Source: Triglochin maritima
Taxonomy: Eukaryota > Streptophyta > Magnoliopsida > Alismatales > Juncaginaceae
Direction of reading: 5' to 3'
Assembly: GCA_963682175.1 (NCBI GenBank)
Contig: OY821772.1
Location: 14,624,743-14,688,742, forward strand
DNA: 64,000 nucleotides
The notes under the pieces were generated by a model. That model saw nothing but the letters and a program-made list of their open reading frames with translations. It did not search any database and was not told the origin of the DNA. Of the stretch, positions 43,356 through 54,915 are shown piece after piece (position 1 is the first letter of the stretch; each line of letters opens with the position of its first letter). The translations under genes were made by a program, and so were the position numbers.

Positions 43356-44917
43356 TGATTGATCTCGTTTTATATTTAACCGCAAGTGCACGGCCGCGTT
43401 GAAGCGGTGGCAAATACGGGTCGTCCACTGGGAGGTGTGTTGACACTTGGTTTGTGCAAAGGCGAGAGGTAAAGAAAGGGAAGAGAAGGGTCGGTTACAC
43501 TAAACTACACTAAGATGCAAAAAGGAAATGAAGATAAGCAATAAACTAAGCCCCAAAGGGGGTAGAGAAATAATGTGAACATAAAGAAGTGTGTGTGTGT
43601 GTGTTCATTAAGCTCCTCACAACATGTAGTGCATGAAATCATAAAACTACATCCAACTTTGCCTCTACATGAATTAAGATAAGACTACATCATTAAAACA
43701 TACAAGACAATAATTGGAATGAAGCTACATGAACTCAAGTATAAAGACTATACCCTACTATGCCTCTACATGAATTAAGATTTCACTACATCATTAAAAC
43801 ATACAAGACATTAGCTAAGGTAAAGGCAACAAGAGCACATACACTACAAATTGTGTTTCCAATATTAACTTCATCCATATCCTAACCTTATCTTTCCCCA
43901 TAAAATAGGTCCACTAATCAAAGCATAAGCTAAGCTTCATTCAAGAGCATTAGCATATCAAAGATAAGAGTGAAAACCCATTAGATGGTTATGGAAATCA
44001 TATAAAGCTCAAGGGATAAAGATAACACACACTTAATACACTACATGATTATATCACATATTTCTCCACCCCCCAAATGGGGATGGAACTACTCACTACT
44101 CATTACACTAACTATATTAGCAAAAGAAAGCATAATACTGAAATGAAAGTTAACTAAGAAGGCAAGAAGCATTAAAGAAACATAAAAGGAAAGGAAAGAC
44201 TAAACAAACATGCACAAATTAAAAGACAAGATTGAAAGAAACTAGAAGAATTATTTTATTAACAAATAACTCACATTGAAGGTAGCATTCATCTCCACCT
44301 TGAGTTTTTTCTTCAAGGCTCACTCCTTAGTAGAGAGAATGCCACCAAGCAATGGGTAATTACAATGGAAGGTGAAGAGTTCTATTTATAAGCATGGAAA
44401 AAGCTAATCGGGGACAATCCCCCGATGTGGGACTAAACCAATACCAAAAATAGCCTAAACGAACATTAATACAAGTCCAGGAGAAATTTCGACGGATCCT
44501 GAGCAATATGGACCGCCAATTAGCGGTTCAAGACCGCCAATTGGCGGTCCAAAATCTTCGGATCGTGTTGGAATTTGTTGTGGGATTTTCTTTCTGGTAT
44601 TGTTGGTCTTTGATGCGGTTACTTGACTTGTTGGAGCTCCGACCCGACTCGAATTGGTAAAATACTCCCCATGATGGTGTGGAGTATTCTGTTTTGCTCT
44701 TAGGTCCTTCGGTCTTACGATCAGGTCCTTCTCCCTTGCATCTTGGTCCCCAGGTCTCACAATTAAGTCCTTTTTCCTGCTTTTGGGTCCTTTCATGGCT
44801 CTTCTCTTCAAACCTCTTTATTTCTGAAAACTAAACATAAAACTCGTCACGTAGCATTGCTTAGGTGTAAGATAATGGATATAAGATACAAATATAAGCA
44901 TGAAATGATGTCAATCA
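43356..44917 (-). repeat. LTR3 of element E (5' outer LTR)
   Basis: It is 1562 bp, with the same termini as LTR1 and LTR2. Its R/U5 half differs from theirs (for example GGGAAGAGAAGGGTCGG near 43468 and many small indels). Its U3 half equals that of LTR2, including the 18-bp palindrome pair at about 44508-44549. TAGAC follows at 44918-44922. Confidence 0.9.
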
Positions 44918-45205
44918 TAGACCAAATGATATTACTAAAATCTCAGAATGCCCTCATGTGTCTTGAATGCAATTTTATGGATATTCTCTTCCCTCATCTT
45001 AATTTGATGATATCCAGTCCTTAAGTCCAATTTAGAGAAGACCTTAACCCTATGTAACTCATCTAACATGCCATCAACTATAGGAATGGGGGATTTATTT
45101 TTTATGGCAGCTTGATTTAAGGTCCTATAATCCACACACATTCTCTATGATCCATCTTACTTCTTAACAAGAAGAATTGGTGAAGGGGTAAAAGGTTGTT
45201 AGACT
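44918..45205 (-). pseudogene. Gypsy G pol, piece 1: RT start
   Basis: Minus strand: FTPSPILLVKK then, after two stops, an open stretch 45141-44935 with [39 protein letters not shown] and GYHQIKMRE, diagnostic of Ty3/gypsy reverse transcriptase (fingers and palm). A one-base loss near 44950 shifts the frame before FGL, where element E is inserted. Reading resumes at 34246. The upstream limit near 45205 is approximate. Confidence 0.85.
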
Positions 45206-46000
45206 TTCACGAAGGTAGTTGGGGAAGTAGTTAAGGATTCGAGCACCCTTAAGTTCCAATTCAAAGAAACCCTATACTTCCGACTAAAACAATCACACCT
45301 CAAATCGAGGTCGTTATTTGCTATTTATAGAGCTCAATTAAATACAAGAATATTCGGAGTAAAAACGTGGACTTATACGCCACGTGGATTAAACTAAAAT
45401 TGACTCTAACAGAAATGCACAAATCACGAGTTCGCGGGGAAGGAGATGCTATAGTAAACCCTAACAACCCTAACGAACTTGGGCCCACGCCATCATGACG
45501 TTTAAACCCGAGTGTTAATCTTCCCTCCTAAATCCCTATAATCTGGTCGTCAGATCCCCTTTAAGTTATGACTTCGGAGTCGTATGATGCGAGTGATGGA
45601 GTCGTAATCGGATGGATCGGGTTCCAACTCTTCTTCTTGCATTTATTTAAATGGTGTTTAACCTGCATTGCTAACACAGAGTTGAGTTCGTGTGGATTTG
45701 GGTTAATGGCCGAAATATAGTGCTTAAAATGTTGGTTTGGAATGTTCTTAAAATGATGATGTTTGTTGATTCACATGTTGTGATTATTATGTTTTGTAAT
45801 TAGTTAATATTTCATGCTTGTCATTTATCTTTATTTGTTAGTGTTATATTAATAAAAAATCATGAAAAAAACACACAAAACAAGAAAAAACCCAAAAAAA
45901 ACAGTCCAAACCAGTCCAATCTGGTCATGGACCCAACCCGGGCTGTTCGGTCCGGATCACACTTGGTCTGGTCTTCAGTCCCTAGGTTTGCCGGATTCGG
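45206..46000. other. Border between TE nest and APC11, nothing certain
   Basis: Bases 45206-45560 may be an old minus-strand LTR or leader (inverted TATA, TATTTATAG, near 45322; CACGTGG repeat near 45371), but I find no second copy in the window. Bases 45600-45880 are AT-rich. From about 45890 CT/CCAA-rich sequence probably begins the APC11 promoter and 5' untranslated region. Confidence 0.4.
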
Positions 46001-46199
46001 GTTTTTGTCCTGTCCAGATCATTTACAGGTTTGAAACCCTAACGGCTCCGATTCCTCTTCTCCAACCGCCGACTCCCAAACCTCGTTTCCGCCAAAACAG
46101 GTTCGAATCTGATCTTTCCCTCCAGCAATCGGAATCACTTCTCACAAATCACGAACAAGTCTTGATTTGTGGTTTGGTTCTTTTGCTTTCAGGTCCACA

Positions 46200-48977
46200 A
46201 TGAAGGTCAAAGTTCTCCGTATCCTTCTTTCTGCTCCCAATCATCTAAAAAAGATGGTTCCTTTCTAGAGATTTTCTGTTTGTTGTGGTGTTTGAGCTTT
46301 TTTGCTTGAATATTCTAAAATAAAGTTTTTTAATGTTTTTATTTGGTGCTTTTGGTTAGTGTTTGAGCTCTTTTTGCTTGTTATGATTCGAGAAATTGTC
46401 TGTTAAAATATTTTTTGTTGCCTTAGTGTTTGAGCTCGTGCTGTTTGTAATACATCAATTATTATTATTTTGAAGTTTTGTATTGGTTTTGGCATTTCAG
46501 CTCTTGTTTTTTTGTTATTATCATGCCTAAAGTTGGATTCTTTGTTGATTTTTTGTGGTAGATTTTGATAGTTTAAGCTGTTGTTGTTTGCTTCGACTCT
46601 TACGAGTGTGGTTTTTTTATTAGGTTTATTTAAGAAGAATTGGTTTTTTGCCGTTCGTCATTAGATTTTGTTTCTTAAGGCTGTTTTCTGGTGGACTACC
46701 AAATGGTGTCTGTTGCAATTCAGAAAATTGGACGTATAGTGGACGGTTTTCTCGAGGTTTTAGTGATTTATGGTCTTCTTTTTTGCTGTCACTGGAATGA
46801 CCTTTTTCAGTTTGGAAGGTTTTATTCAACTAAGTTGTTGTATGTTACCCTTTTTTGATTGGAGATTAGAGAAGCAAATGCTTGGTCTTTGAATCTTTCA
46901 ATGAATGTCTATAAGGTCTCAGTCATTCAAGCTGTTCATGTTTGCTACTATTGAAATGCTTGTTTTTTGGGGTGTATGCTTAATTTTTATTGTTACATTC
47001 TTATTGTGAGATATGACTTGAATACTTGGTTTCCATAACGCAATCTTCTGCGAAATCTGCCTTGATCACCCATAGAGTAAGTGTTCATCTGTTATTCCTT
47101 CATGTTTGAGTAGGTTTTAGTACTAAGTACTTATTTGCATGCCATATGGAAAAGAAGCCTTTCTCCCTGGAACAGGGTATAATGCTTGCTTAGTTTGCAT
47201 TTCGAACTGCTAGTGACCAAAGTGGTTTGGAGACTGAGCAGAACTGAAGCTTCATCTCAAAATTGATTTATGGATGTAGTAGTGTTAAGGAAATACAAAA
47301 GTGAAAAACTTTGTTGGCCTCTTTTCAAAATTTAGAAAATTTAATAGATTTATTTGTTCAAATCCTTTCTATGGAATCACGAATATGTGATTGTGGCCCA
47401 CATGAGCATCTTATTGTTCAATGAGTCTGAACACTAAAATGCATGATCTATCAATACTGCTGCAATATAAGCTGGCTGTTGACAATAGCATGGGACTGTT
47501 CCTTACTGTCATCCAAAAATATAAAAGAACCAATTGGTTGATGTTTTTTATATACTATACAGGAAATGTTCAAAGTTGAAAACCATTTGCATGACCACTA
47601 GGCTTTCTTTTTCTTATTATTGATAAAAATGTGATGTATATCATAGTGCATCCTCCATCTAACAAAAAAAATCATCATGACATTTTAGGGAGACATCTAC
47701 AGGTTATTGACTAGTAAGTTGATATTGATCCTCAATATATTGCAGCTGGCAAGCTATAGCTTCATGGACATGGGATGCACAAGATGAAACATGTGGTATC
47801 TGTAGAATGGCATTCGATGGTTGTTGTCCTGACTGCAAATTTCCTGGTGATGACTGCCCTTTGAGTGAGTGATAATTTTTATTTTGCATGGTATTTTCGA
47901 TCATACAATTTTGTTCTGGATTAATTTGATGTAGATTTGGTTTCCTTCATTAGGCTCATTTTTCTGTAGATTTAATGTCCCTTTTTTTCTCTATTCCTTT
48001 TAATTTTGTTTTATGTGCTATGAGATGTTCTGAAAACCAGTATCCTGCTTCATTTGATCTATACCTCATCTTGTTTGTTCCTATTACCCACGCTGGAGTA
48101 AAAACATGGCAGGAAATGATACATTGAAGAATCAATGCTAAATTGAAGAACTTGGAGAAAAGGGAAAGCTCCATTTCTCATACATCCACCTTAACGTTTT
48201 GTTTTGCGTGGTATTTTGGGAGTCAAAAGGTTTCCTTTCATATTTGCAAATCGCGGATCTCTCCTCTGGTCACCAAGATTGAAGTTGAAGTCAAACTGTT
48301 AGATTTGAATTGTATGAAGAAAAATAATACACATCAATGTTACAGGAGAAAAGTTGACCATCTAAAGTGCCTGAACTAAGATCAAGTGTTCCCAGTGATA
48401 GTAATTTCCCATACTTATTAACTACTTATTTGGAAAGACCCTTTCAGATTATAATATGTCCTCTCTACGGACTTCTTCACTAACCTAAGTCTTAATGTGA
48501 ATGTGAAGTTCACTGCCGTATCATGTTCGCAAACCACATGGAATTGTGCAAAGTTATCAACTATTATGTGATTTTGTGCTGCACATTGCTTTAGCGAAAA
48601 TTTCAGAAGATGATTTCTTATGTTACGATATTGTTCTGTCAGAAAAAAGACTATTGACGTTTGAATTTCTTATCATGCCCTCTACATTTGGTAGAGTGCT
48701 TTTATTTATGGTTCACACTTCACAGGTCGAATATTTGACAGACTCTCATTCAGATTATTTTAACTTTCTTGGATCATTTTTCTCAGAGTGAACTATTTGC
48801 TAATGTTTATTTTGAAAATTAATTGAAGATCTTCCTTTCCGTTGTTGTTTGTTGCTTGCAGTTTGGGGAGCTTGCAATCACAGTTTCCACCTCCACTGCA
48901 TCTTGAAGTGGGTGAACTCGCAAACGCCTCAGCCGCATTGCCCAATGTGCCGGAGGGAGTGGCAGTTCAAAGCTTAG
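46200..48977 (+). CDS. APC11: Anaphase-promoting complex subunit 11 (RING-H2), three coding exons
   Basis: APC11 is the RING-H2 catalytic subunit of the anaphase-promoting complex; with APC2 it recruits the E2 for ubiquitination of cyclins and securin in the nucleus. Coding exons are 46200-46219 (or to 46218), 47746-47864 (or from 47745) and 48862-48977; total 84 codons plus stop, the usual length. Visible motifs: MKVKVLRW start, [31 protein letters not shown], then [11 protein letters not shown] and [11 protein letters not shown], giving all RING zinc ligands. Intron 2 has donor GTGAGTG and acceptor TTGCAG. Intron 1 (1.5 kb) has donor context CC/GTATCCTT and a short, non-pyrimidine acceptor, a U12-type pattern. 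A candidate 5' untranslated intron ends TTTGCTTTCAG at 46191. Identification is very secure; expression is not seen here. Confidence 0.95.
46219..47745 (+). other. APC11: APC11 intron 1, U12-type signals
   Basis: The donor GTATCCTT equals the U12 consensus RTATCCTT. A branch-like TCCTCAAT (47729-47736) puts its adenosine about ten bases before the acceptor, with no pyrimidine tract between, as in minor-class introns. The reading frame needs a G at the junction, which may be the last exon-1 base (46219) or the first exon-2 base (47745); genomic sequence cannot decide. No ORF inside has support. Confidence 0.65.
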
Positions 48978-49611
48978 CAACTGGACCAACTCCCAGATTT
49001 CTCCTTGAAATTTCCACGTCTAACTCGTTTGAACAATTGGGTCTGGAATCTGTGGTTGTAACTCGCATTTTAATTCTGTTTGATAATCCTCTGTGATGTC
49101 TGTGTAATAGGTTGGTTATCTTCACATGTACCTAATTGTACTTTCATCACTTGATTGCTAGTTTGACCTTTTGTATGAGATTAAGTGGCCGCAATAGGAG
49201 GAATTTTGTATCTCATATACTTTCATGTTTATGAATTTTCCCTTAGCCCCTTGGTCTTGGGTTTTATAAAGGAATAAAATTGAAATAATGTTGTAAACAT
49301 AAAAAAATTGGAAGAATATAAAGCTGAAAAATTTATTTGACAAAATATATTTATTAAAAACAATAACTGTAATGTTGTTTTCATTAAATAAAAATGACAT
49401 CACGGATGTCATTTTTGACTTGGTAAAAACACATTTTCGACTTAATCCTTATTTTTAAAAATCATACATTTTAAATTAAAAAAATTGAACTTATTTTCTG
49501 ATAACATATTAATGTGTCTTTTTTGTCATCAATTCAAATATTACATTGTTAGTGTTTCGATGATTTTTGAAATTAAATTTTTTAATTATAAATTAGACAT
49601 TTCAATCAGCT
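48978..49611. other. APC11 3' flank, AT-rich, no gene seen
   Basis: Bases 48978-49150 are the likely 3' untranslated region. From there to 49611 the sequence is AT-rich with no recognisable ORF or repeat; the minus ORF 49158-49412 has no supported homology. Confidence 0.5.
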
Positions 49612-50415
49612 TTAAGTCCATATGCTTTAGTAATGGATGAGGTGACAAAAGACATAATGTGAGGTTTTATGGTGTATGTTTTTTGCGGATGATGTAATAT
49701 TAATTGACGAGAGTAGGGTAGGTGTGGAGAGAAAATTAGAGATGTGGAGAAAGATTTTAGAAACAAAATATTTTAAACTAAGTAGATCTAAAACTGAATA
49801 TATGAAGTGTTGTTTCAGTACCGTTAATACTAAGGAAGAGAAGATTATATTAAATGGGCAGGTGATGCGTAGAAAATGTATTTTTAGATATCTTGGATCT
49901 ATAATTCAAAAAGATGGGGAGATCAATGAAGATGTTAACCATAAGATTAGAGCAGGATGGATGAAATGGCGACAAGCCTTAGGTGTCTTATGTGAAGAAA
50001 ATTTCACTTAAGTTAAAAAGGAAAAATTTATAGAACCGCAATAAGACCTGCAATGCTATATGGTGCGGAATGTTGGGCCACTAAAAGACAACATATACAA
50101 AAGATGAGTGTATCTGAAATGAGAATGTTGAGGTGGATGTGTGACCATTCGCGAATAGATCGGATTAGAAATGAAGACATTCGTGAGAGAGTTGGAGTTG
50201 CTCCAATGGAAGAAAAAGTTATACAACACAGACTGAGATGATTTGGATGTACAAAGAAGACCTTTGGAGACACTTATAAGAAAATGAGTATTGATCGGAT
50301 CGAAGACACAAAAAGAGGAAGAGGTAGACCACGATTGACTTAGGAGGAAGCGTCAAAAGATATCTAAAAGATTGGAATGTGCCTCGGGAATCTGCATTTG
50401 ATAGAAACGCGTGGA
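49612..50415 (+). pseudogene. LINE reverse transcriptase end, truncated and frameshifted
   Basis: Bases from 49612 read YALVMDEVTKDI and then FADDVILIDESRVG (the [YF]ADD active-site motif), KLEMWRKILETKYFKLSRSK and YLGSIIQKDGEINEDVNHKI, the C-terminal half of a plant LINE RT. After a shift near 50010 come AMLYGAECWATKRQHIQKM, RMLRWMCDHSR, IRNEDIRERVGVAPMEEKV and RGRGRPRLT. The end of the protein is lost where the C2/G copy begins at 50416. The 5' part and any poly-A tail are absent. Non-functional. Confidence 0.85.
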
Positions 50416-50933
50416 AGAGTGTTTAGATTGTGATTCAACTTCCATATCCAAGAATCACCCAAGTGTTGTAAAGCTTCGAGGAAGCTCCCTCTCAGGTTGT
50501 GAGAGGAGACACGAGTAAGGTGAGGATTGTTTGTGAGGCTCGGTGTTGTAACGACGTTAATCTCGATCTGGAACGGAAATTGGTTAGTGGAACCGTAAGC
50601 AGACTCAGAGTATCGAGCGGGGCTTGCGAGGAGGGCTAGGACTGAGTGCGGTGCCGAACCTCTCCAAATTCGGCGTCCATTTGTGGTTTGCATGTTATTA
50701 ATCTCTCCTCTTAATTTGTTTGAATTCCGTATTTATATCATCGATCCTAATAGTACCCAGTTAGCCCTAGGAACCCACTTAAGGCCTTAATGTTCTTGGG
50801 AGTGGCTAACTGACCTTCCTCGATCTCATGCCCAAGATACTCCACTTGGGACACAACAAAATTGCACTTAGAGAACTTGAGGAAGGGAAGGTGTGTCCTG
50901 TAACACCTTTGTTAAAAGTAGTATGTGCTATTG
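50416..50933 (+). repeat. Copy of the C2 LTR / gypsy G junction (33602-34133)
   Basis: This 518-bp stretch matches 33602-34133 at about 98 percent: the last ~340 bp of the C2 LTR and, without a gap, ~180 bp of G reverse transcriptase. One 14-bp deletion lies between two ATCAT words (near 50738). The edges do not follow any element border; the left edge shares AGAGTG with the donor. Confidence 0.9.
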
Positions 50934-51803
50934 TCGTTTTTAAGAAGTATATTTTGACAAATAAGTTTTACACGTATATATTTTTCTAATTTTTTAATTT
51001 TACAATATTATTTCAAAAAAAATCCTTTTATAAATATACTTAAAACAAATTTTTACAAATGTGTATTTCTTATGTAGTCCAACATTATATAGATGTAGGT
51101 ATACGAACATGTGTTTCTATAGTGTGTTCTGACTTTGCATATGCCCTCCAAAATTGTGAATATACGGTTGTGCTTGTAATATTTCGGGCGCTACTATCTT
51201 GTTCGATCTTGTTTTTTGTTTGATGTTTTACTTGAATTAATTATGTTAACTAAAACAAATACTTCAAGCTTTTATACTTTATCACCAAGCTAAAGTCAGA
51301 GCAAGCTCAGTTGACGCCATCACCAGATATTAAGGCTCTCAATCCAGCCAGTTATTTGGGTTTGATTCAAACTCGTCTTGATGTGTAATATAAACTTGTT
51401 CGAGTTTAGCTCCAATTCAAACATGAGAACAAAATATTAGCCCATCTCTCCCGTCATTCTTGACCCTAAACCAATCATTGCGCACATTTTTCAGTATAAT
51501 TGCTGAAAGAGCTAACAAGCTTGTTGGAGGACAAAAATAATACTCGAGGATTGCATTCTGAAAAAATTATAGCCCAAAGGTATAAGAACGTAAGTAGCTG
51601 AGAAGTCGCTACCAACGAATGCAGACAACTTCTAGCGTATGTAAATGAGTGAATCATACAATTTTAGACAGGTGCTCTGGTTTGCGTTCCAATATAGAAC
51701 TCCTATACTAAGTACCAGTCACCTTTTTTCTCTCTACAAAGTGATACGGTAATATCTTTTGTACATAATTCGGTCACAAACTGAACTGTCGTTCTGCCGG
51801 TCT
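50934..51803. other. AT-rich spacer and 3' flank of the TLC gene
   Basis: I see no gene or known repeat in 50934-51660. About 51660-51803 is the likely 3' untranslated region of the minus-strand TLC gene. Confidence 0.5.
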
Positions 51804-54800
51804 TTATCTCTTCTTGCCTAAATGTTTCTTGAGCCCTTTCAATATTTTAGCAAACCACACAATGTTCATGATGGCCAACACAGAGGGGACAGCGAAGACC
51901 AGCGTGTATCCAAGGATGTGCATCTTCTTGATCTGCAAAGACCAAACATTAGATGGGTAGCAACAATTTTGGTTAGGTTGATAAATTAAGTTATTACAAA
52001 AAATGGCAACAATTTGAGATTAGAATTGGTTAAAGAGGTGAGATTACACCTCGGAAACAGAGTCTTGATGCTATATTTTGAAAATGAAGTTTCTTCAAAA
52101 GAAGGTTTGGAATTATGGAAAATTCACATTTCTCCAAACACGCATTGAAACAAGCCTTAACAAATAAATTCCGTAATGCGGCGGCTTAATGGACGCCTAT
52201 GATATTTAAAATTCAGCAAATATCTGGCAATAAAAGACAACAATCAATAATCTGGCTTCCCAGTCAACCATGAAAATGGTCATGGTCATAGTACAGGAGG
52301 CATTTGTGATATACATTGGAATGTGAAATTCAAAGGTATGTAAAGTACATAAAATTCTCAGATTCAGAATATTATGATCATCTCGCATTTTGACATCTAG
52401 CAATTATATTTTTATTTTTATTTTAAATTATATGAATACTACATTTCCGAAGACAGTCATTTGCTTGATGCCTATTTGAATCTGCAACTTTTTAAGATAA
52501 TAAATTTCACAACTGATAATGGTATAGGTGATTTTTCCACAACTATTAATACAAGTCTAAGAACAGTATTAACATAACAACTATCTCCTACATAAATGAA
52601 AAAGATATTGGGAAATGGTCATTAAAATGCAACAGGAAATCAAATTATTTATTGCTTGAGTGGAAAACTGATATAAATCAAACTCTTCCACACTCATATT
52701 CAGCAATACAAAGATAATTTAAACTTTAACCTTGACATTAAAACATCAAGCAATTAGCACAGAACAGTGATTTCAAACTTAAATATATTTTTTCTTCCAG
52801 CCATTTTCTTTTATAAACTGCAAAAGGAGCGGGAAAAAAAGAGTTGAGCTGATGATAGCAGATTAGTTATGATGATCTTCAAATACTGTAAAGGAACATA
52901 ACTCTAAACAATATTTTTGAACCTAAGTTCTAGTACGGTTTCAAAGAATTTTACAGAATACCTTATTATAATGCAAGCATAAGTTCTAGTATAGTATCAA
53001 TTTTTTTTTAAGAATACCTGATTATAATGCAAGCAGACATGGTAAAACAAGTAGCCGAACAACAAAATTCTGGCAACCTGCATCCGTGAAACAAACTGAA
53101 TGAGCTCGAAAACACATAATGAATGAAAAATATATAACTTAACATATGAAGTAAACAGAAAAAATTTCTTAGTTATAATTAAAACAATGGTGACATTATT
53201 TAATTTCTTATCTCCCACTCCTAATTTGAGTTAGGCCCACCAATAAAAAAATATAGCATCTTGAAAGAAGAGTTGGAAAGCAAGGTTTAAAATTCACCAG
53301 CCAAGCGAAGAACATCACTACTCCATTAGTTAGATATAGAATGGACTTTTTTAGTCCTACCGTGTCGAGAAACCTTCAGGGGAAAAAATCCAAGATATAG
53401 AAGTAAGCATCTCAAGCATTAGAAGCTTAGGTATAATATGCAAATAAATAAATGAACACAAGTGACATAAGCTAAGGTGTACTCTGTTTAATGGATTAAC
53501 AGATATAATTCGTTGAAGATAGGTATAATCTGCAAACAAAGTAACAGATTGAGGCTTATCAAGTTGACATGATATACCATCTCAAGTGAACTCCAGGAGT
53601 GGTTGCCTCGGAAATTAATACCATGTAGGTATATAATTGTCCTTCCCCGGATAGCATTGTGTAAGCTATTGCAAACAAAGAAAGGAAATGATGCACGACC
53701 TGAGAAATGAAAAATTGCAAAAACTTTATACTTAAAAGTCTTGAATAAGAAAATGAGTTGCTAATATAGGATAACTACCCTAATTTGGTTTCAATTAGCA
53801 TTTTAACACTATTACATTTCACTCATCCCATTTTAGAAAATGAGAGATCTAATGCCCTTAATATTGGGTGATATTAATTTAATGTTTATTTACAAATTAA
53901 ACTCGTAACGACAAATCTGAACCATAAATCTTGCTCTACTTCGTATCAAAAATCATAAAATTCGAACTTCATTTGTTATAAGATCAATAGACCGTGATTT
54001 CACGATTAATAAGGTGTGAACCTAGTCAAATTAATGTGACATGTTTTACGAGCATTGGATCCCTTCTCATAGTAGAAATTTTTCAACATTGAAACTTCAC
54101 AGTCAATATGGTAATACAAGAATGCTTACAAATTCGATGCCCCCAAGTGTAGGATATAACCAATAAATCAATGCAAGGTCAGTGATGAAATATCCAACTG
54201 AGACCTGCAAAGATGAAATGCCAAAAAATCCAATTACATGATGATACACATGTTTTGCCCACTCAATGGCATTTTTATTAAAGATGAAATTTTGCAGGGA
54301 AAAATAAGAAATTACCCCCAAGCTAAAATTAGAGAGAGGTGAATTTCGGAAAGTAATGAGGCCTCTTTGAGTATCATCAGAAAACAGATCCGAAAAGAAC
54401 ACCAGATATAGCGCCATCGTCGTGATATAAATGGCATGAATGGTAGACATACCCCTACAAGAACTTGTTTAGATACAAGAGGAAGCAAATTAAAGAATAT
54501 CTACAAAGTCAAAATTTGAATTTTTCCTTGCCTGTTGTTCCACTCAATCCTTTGAATTTTGGTGAGAGATGCATACGATTTGCAGTATGAGGAGCATGCA
54601 ATGTGGGTAACATCATAGGCCTGAGAAGGTCCAAAAAATATAGATAAGCAAAGTTTACACTTAAAAAAATACATAATTGCAAAGATTAACTTTCACCTAA
54701 ATATGAAAAAAATAGGATGAATAAATGAAGAGGCTCTTATATTGGAGATGTTGTAACCAAAGATGAATAAAACGTACCATCTTACACATAAAAATGCCAA

Positions 54801-54915
54801 GAACAACAGACGTAAACGGTGCAAGTGATTCACCCAGTAAGTAGTTTTTGACTAACAACTCTGCCTGATATCTGTAAAACCTGATTTCCATAACTGAAGT
54901 ACTAGGAGTTGGCAT
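51804..54915 (-). CDS. TLC-domain membrane protein (TLCD4/TMEM56-like), eight coding exons
   Basis: The 275-aa product is a multi-pass membrane protein with a TRAM/LAG1/CLN8 domain. Coding exons (minus): 54915-54778, 54620-54532, 54454-54316, 54204-54130, 53699-53578, 53373-53298, 53078-53019, 51932-51804. They sum to 828 bases in one frame. Motifs: YQAELLVKNYLLGESLAPFTS, YDVTHIACSSY, IQRIEWNNR, GMSTIHAIYITTMALYLVF, VSVGYFITDLALIYWLYP, VVHHFLSLFAIAY, TTPGVHLRW, GVVMFFAWL and a lysine-rich C-terminus GLKKHLGKKR. It resembles plant proteins such as Arabidopsis At1g31300 (from memory). The ceramide-synthase Lag1 motif is absent, so a lipid-related role is unproven. The intron after exon 2 of the coding set uses a GC donor (CAG/GCAAGG). 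A leader exon probably lies near 56301-56600. Confidence 0.9.

Larger units (their letters stand above)
34247..44917 (-). mobile_element. Element E: three-LTR Athila-like element, TSD TAGAC
   Basis: In its own sense the order is LTR3 (44917-43356), primer site, leader, 501-codon ORF, 3' region, LTR2 (39069-37497), primer site, a 1.67-kb internal part without ORF, 3' region, LTR1 (35824-34247). TAGAC at 34242-34246 and 44918-44922 flanks the whole array, and gypsy RT reading continues across it, so there is one insertion site. LTR2 matches LTR1 in its R/U5 half and LTR3 in its U3 half. No pol is present. Confidence 0.9.

Noticed and set aside
45206..45600. Possible solo LTR next to gypsy piece 1
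   Set aside because: An inverted TATA-like box is present, but I could not find both LTR ends, a TSD or a second copy in the window.
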